Assembly (NCBI GenBank): GCA_014647715.1
Contig: BMPS01000001.1
Location: 186,324-250,323 of the forward strand
Reading direction: 5' to 3'
DNA length: 64,000 nucleotides
DNA from: Streptomyces cinereus
GTDB lineage: Bacteria; Pseudomonadota; Gammaproteobacteria; Pseudomonadales; Moraxellaceae
Positions 62,355 through 64,000 of this stretch are shown here, one piece after another. The first letter of the stretch is position 1, and each line of letters begins with the position of its first letter. The notes under the pieces were generated by a model that ran no database searches, was not told where the DNA came from, and was given only the letters and a program-made list of their open reading frames with translations. A program made the position numbers and the translations under genes.

Positions 62355-63242
62355 TTATTCGCCAACCAACCATTGTACTTTGGTGCGCTGCTCCACGCTC
62401 ATTTGTGGGCTTTCAGGATGCTGCAAAATTGGCTGTAGATATTGCAAAATCTCTTCGGCTTTAGCATCAAATTGCCACGGTGGGTTAATCACCAACATAC
62501 CCGTCCCATTTAAGCCCATCGGCAAATCGGGTGGGAAAATATTCAGCTCAAGCACCAATTGACGGCGGATTTCGGTGCGTTTCATTTTTTTATAAAACAG
62601 CTCAACCGCATCGTTGTTTTTAATGGGGTACCAAAGAGCCAACACCCCGGTTGACCATTTTTTATGCGCTTTTACCAATAAATCTACCAATGCGCTAAAA
62701 TCGCGGTGTTCCTGTTCAAAAGGGGGATCGATTAAAATCAACCCACGTTTTTCTTGCGGTGGTAGCACCGCCAAAATCCCTTCATAGGCATTGCGATGTT
62801 GCACGCCAATGGGCAATTGGTGCAGTTGGTAGTTGAGCGCATCAAACTCGCTTGCTTTCCATTCAAACGCTTCGGCGCGATTGTTAATCTCTGGGTGAGC
62901 GTCTTGTTGTTTTTCGATGTGATGGGCAATAAACCAAGGCGAACCTGGATACACATGCTTATCGTAGAATTTTTTGGCGTAGCCAATATCTTGTAAATAG
63001 GTTTGCACCGCCTGTGGCGCTTGACTGTTATCTTGCGCTAGCAGTTTGGTAATGCCATGGATGGCTTCACCCGTTTTTTTCGCCTCATCACTGGCCAGTG
63101 AATACAAACCGCGACCACCATACGCATCCAAAATATAATAAGGTTTTGGCTTGGCGCTCATCATCTCAAGTAATTGGAGTAATAAAACGTGTTTTACCAC
63201 ATCAGCGAAGTTGCCCGCGTGGTAGCTGTGTTGATAATTCAT
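62355..63242 (-). CDS. rlmJ: 23S rRNA (adenine(2030)-N6)-methyltransferase
   Basis: A 295-residue SAM-dependent rRNA methyltransferase. The family start MNYQHSYHAGNFADVVKHVLLLQLL is diagnostic; the SAM region has YILDAYGGRGLYSLAS; the catalytic motif is LILIDPPFEQEHRDF (DPPF). Length matches Escherichia coli RlmJ (280). It is divergent from the 2-oxoglutarate oxygenase gene. Confidence 0.95.
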   Translation of the reverse strand: MNYQHSYHAGNFADVVKHVLLLQLLEMMSAKPKPYYILDAYGGRGLYSLASDEAKKTGEAIHGITKLLAQDNSQAPQAVQTYLQDIGYAKKFYDKHVYPGSPWFIAHHIEKQQDAHPEINNRAEAFEWKASEFDALNYQLHQLPIGVQHRNAYEGILAVLPPQEKRGLILIDPPFEQEHRDFSALVDLLVKAHKKWSTGVLALWYPIKNNDAVELFYKKMKRTEIRRQLVLELNIFPPDLPMGLNGTGMLVINPPWQFDAKAEEILQYLQPILQHPESPQMSVEQRTKVQWLVGE

Positions 63243-63369
63243 AATAAATTTTTCGTAAACAAATTAGCAGGTATGGTAGCATAGCTATCAAAAATTGGCG
63301 AAGTTTTTGCTAGAAGTTTTTGCTAAAAATTGCCCAGTTAAATGTTTAAACAATGCTGGAGGAAACACA

Positions 63370-63990
63370 GTGCATATGCAAGAGTTGAATTTTATCCTGC
63401 CCAACTGGTTTGAAAAAATAAATGATGCACAGCTTGACGGTCTGGTTAATGACGGTTTTATCGTGCTAGATGACTGTTTTGACGTCAATTTTTTTCGGGC
63501 GTTACAAAAAGAGAGTGGCTTGATTGATTACCAAGCCGCCAATTTGACGCAGGGTGAGCGAATCACTAGCATTCGGGGAGATAGCACCCGCTGGATTGAT
63601 GAGCACTGCCCGATTGGTATGCAGTATCTACAAGCGATTAATGAGCTCGCGCAATTTTTTAACCAAACATTATATACAGGCATTCGCCGTAGCGAAGCCC
63701 ATTATGCCCGCTACCCTGCAGGGTTTGGTTATCAGTGGCATTCAGACAACCCGCAAGGGCGTGATGAACGTGTGTTATCGGCGGTTTTTTATCTCAATGA
63801 GGGTTGGGGCGCTCACGATGGCGGTGAAATTGTCGTCATTGACCAATATGACAGACAGCAACAATTAAAGCCGCAAGGTAACAGATTGGTGATTTTTAAC
63901 AGTAACTTAGTCCATCAAGTTGCAATCACCCATCGAGAACGCTTCTCCATTGCCACTTGGATGAGAAAAGATGGACTAATTAGCCAGTAA
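63370..63990 (+). CDS. 2-oxoglutarate/Fe(II)-dependent oxygenase
   Basis: A 206-residue oxygenase of the prolyl-4-hydroxylase-like (P4Hc) group. Metal ligands are H124-S-D126 (QWHSDNPQG) and H182 (LVHQVAI); the 2-oxoglutarate Arg follows in ERFSIATWM. Substrate unknown; relatives hydroxylate proteins such as EF-Tu or ribosomal proteins. The start is GTG at 63370, chosen because GGAGG (63358-63362) stands 7 bases before it; an ATG two codons later is too far. It is divergent from rlmJ, and the window ends 10 bases after its stop. Confidence 0.82.
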   Translation: MHMQELNFILPNWFEKINDAQLDGLVNDGFIVLDDCFDVNFFRALQKESGLIDYQAANLTQGERITSIRGDSTRWIDEHCPIGMQYLQAINELAQFFNQTLYTGIRRSEAHYARYPAGFGYQWHSDNPQGRDERVLSAVFYLNEGWGAHDGGEIVVIDQYDRQQQLKPQGNRLVIFNSNLVHQVAITHRERFSIATWMRKDGLISQ

Positions 63991-64000
63991 TAAACTTGCT

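Overview
The window is a chromosomal segment of a gammaproteobacterium. Gene content and protein style point to the Moraxellaceae, most likely a Moraxella/Faucicola osloensis-like organism: an A+T-leaning genome, AceF with three lipoyl domains, RsmG-ParA-ParB followed by ExbB/ExbD-MsbA-LpxK-KdsB, and long disordered inserts in DnaG, ParB and SthA. This placement rests on protein resemblance only. No rRNA, tRNA, CRISPR array, insertion sequence or prophage was seen.

Layout. 1-5.1 kb: end of an unidentified gene, a PHA-system protein, a bile-acid-symporter-like carrier, ElaA acetyltransferase, ThiE, a D-lactate/glycolate-type FAD dehydrogenase and an RluA-type pseudouridine synthase. 5.2-19.6 kb: a minus-strand locus joining a von Willebrand A protein, a PP2C phosphatase, a Ser/Thr kinase, a zinc-ribbon/RDD protein, an FtsW/RodA-type polymerase, a penicillin-binding transpeptidase and an FHA-like linker protein. 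A RelE/NadS toxin-antitoxin pair and a stand-alone Mrr-type nuclease sit between the polymerase and transpeptidase genes. 19.9-24.7 kb: TyrB, a secreted Thr/Val-rich protein, and a radical SAM/DUF4130 pair linked to DNA metabolism. 24.7-29.5 kb: DUF3147, RluD divergent from BamD, then DnaG behind a terminator. 29.5-34.1 kb: ABC1-family kinase, MoeB/ThiF, PrmC, AmpG. 34.1-36.7 kb: a possible dead HicB antitoxin gene, a CysB-like regulator and a luciferase-like oxidoreductase. 36.7-46.2 kb: a long minus-strand run of envelope and chromosome-segregation genes. 46.2-50 kb: divergent PpsR and PpsA. 50-55.1 kb: pyruvate dehydrogenase E2 and E1. 55.4-64 kb: GST, GyrA, a secreted lipoprotein hydrolase, PssA, RlmJ and a 2-oxoglutarate oxygenase.

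The most striking part is 5.2-19.6 kb. VWA + PP2C + kinase is the composition of the TerY-P signalling triad known from ter-type stress islands. Here it is physically joined to a SEDS glycosyltransferase and a transpeptidase, the two enzymes that polymerise and crosslink septal or elongation peptidoglycan. The gene set (FHA-like protein, PP2C, RodA, PBP, kinase) parallels the actinobacterial fhaA-pstP-rodA-pbpA-pknA/B locus, which is unexpected in a gammaproteobacterium. Kinase and phosphatase each have one membrane span and an extracytoplasmic C-terminal region; the polymerase and transpeptidase carry unusual extracytoplasmic additions. I infer a dedicated kinase-controlled peptidoglycan synthase, perhaps a second one beside the housekeeping Rod and Fts machines.

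Most other regions are ordinary core genome. Secondary points of interest are a 12-base word repeated within 31.2-38.0 kb on one strand, the NadS operator lying inside its own promoter and just upstream of the PBP gene, the terminator directly before dnaG, and the disordered inserts.
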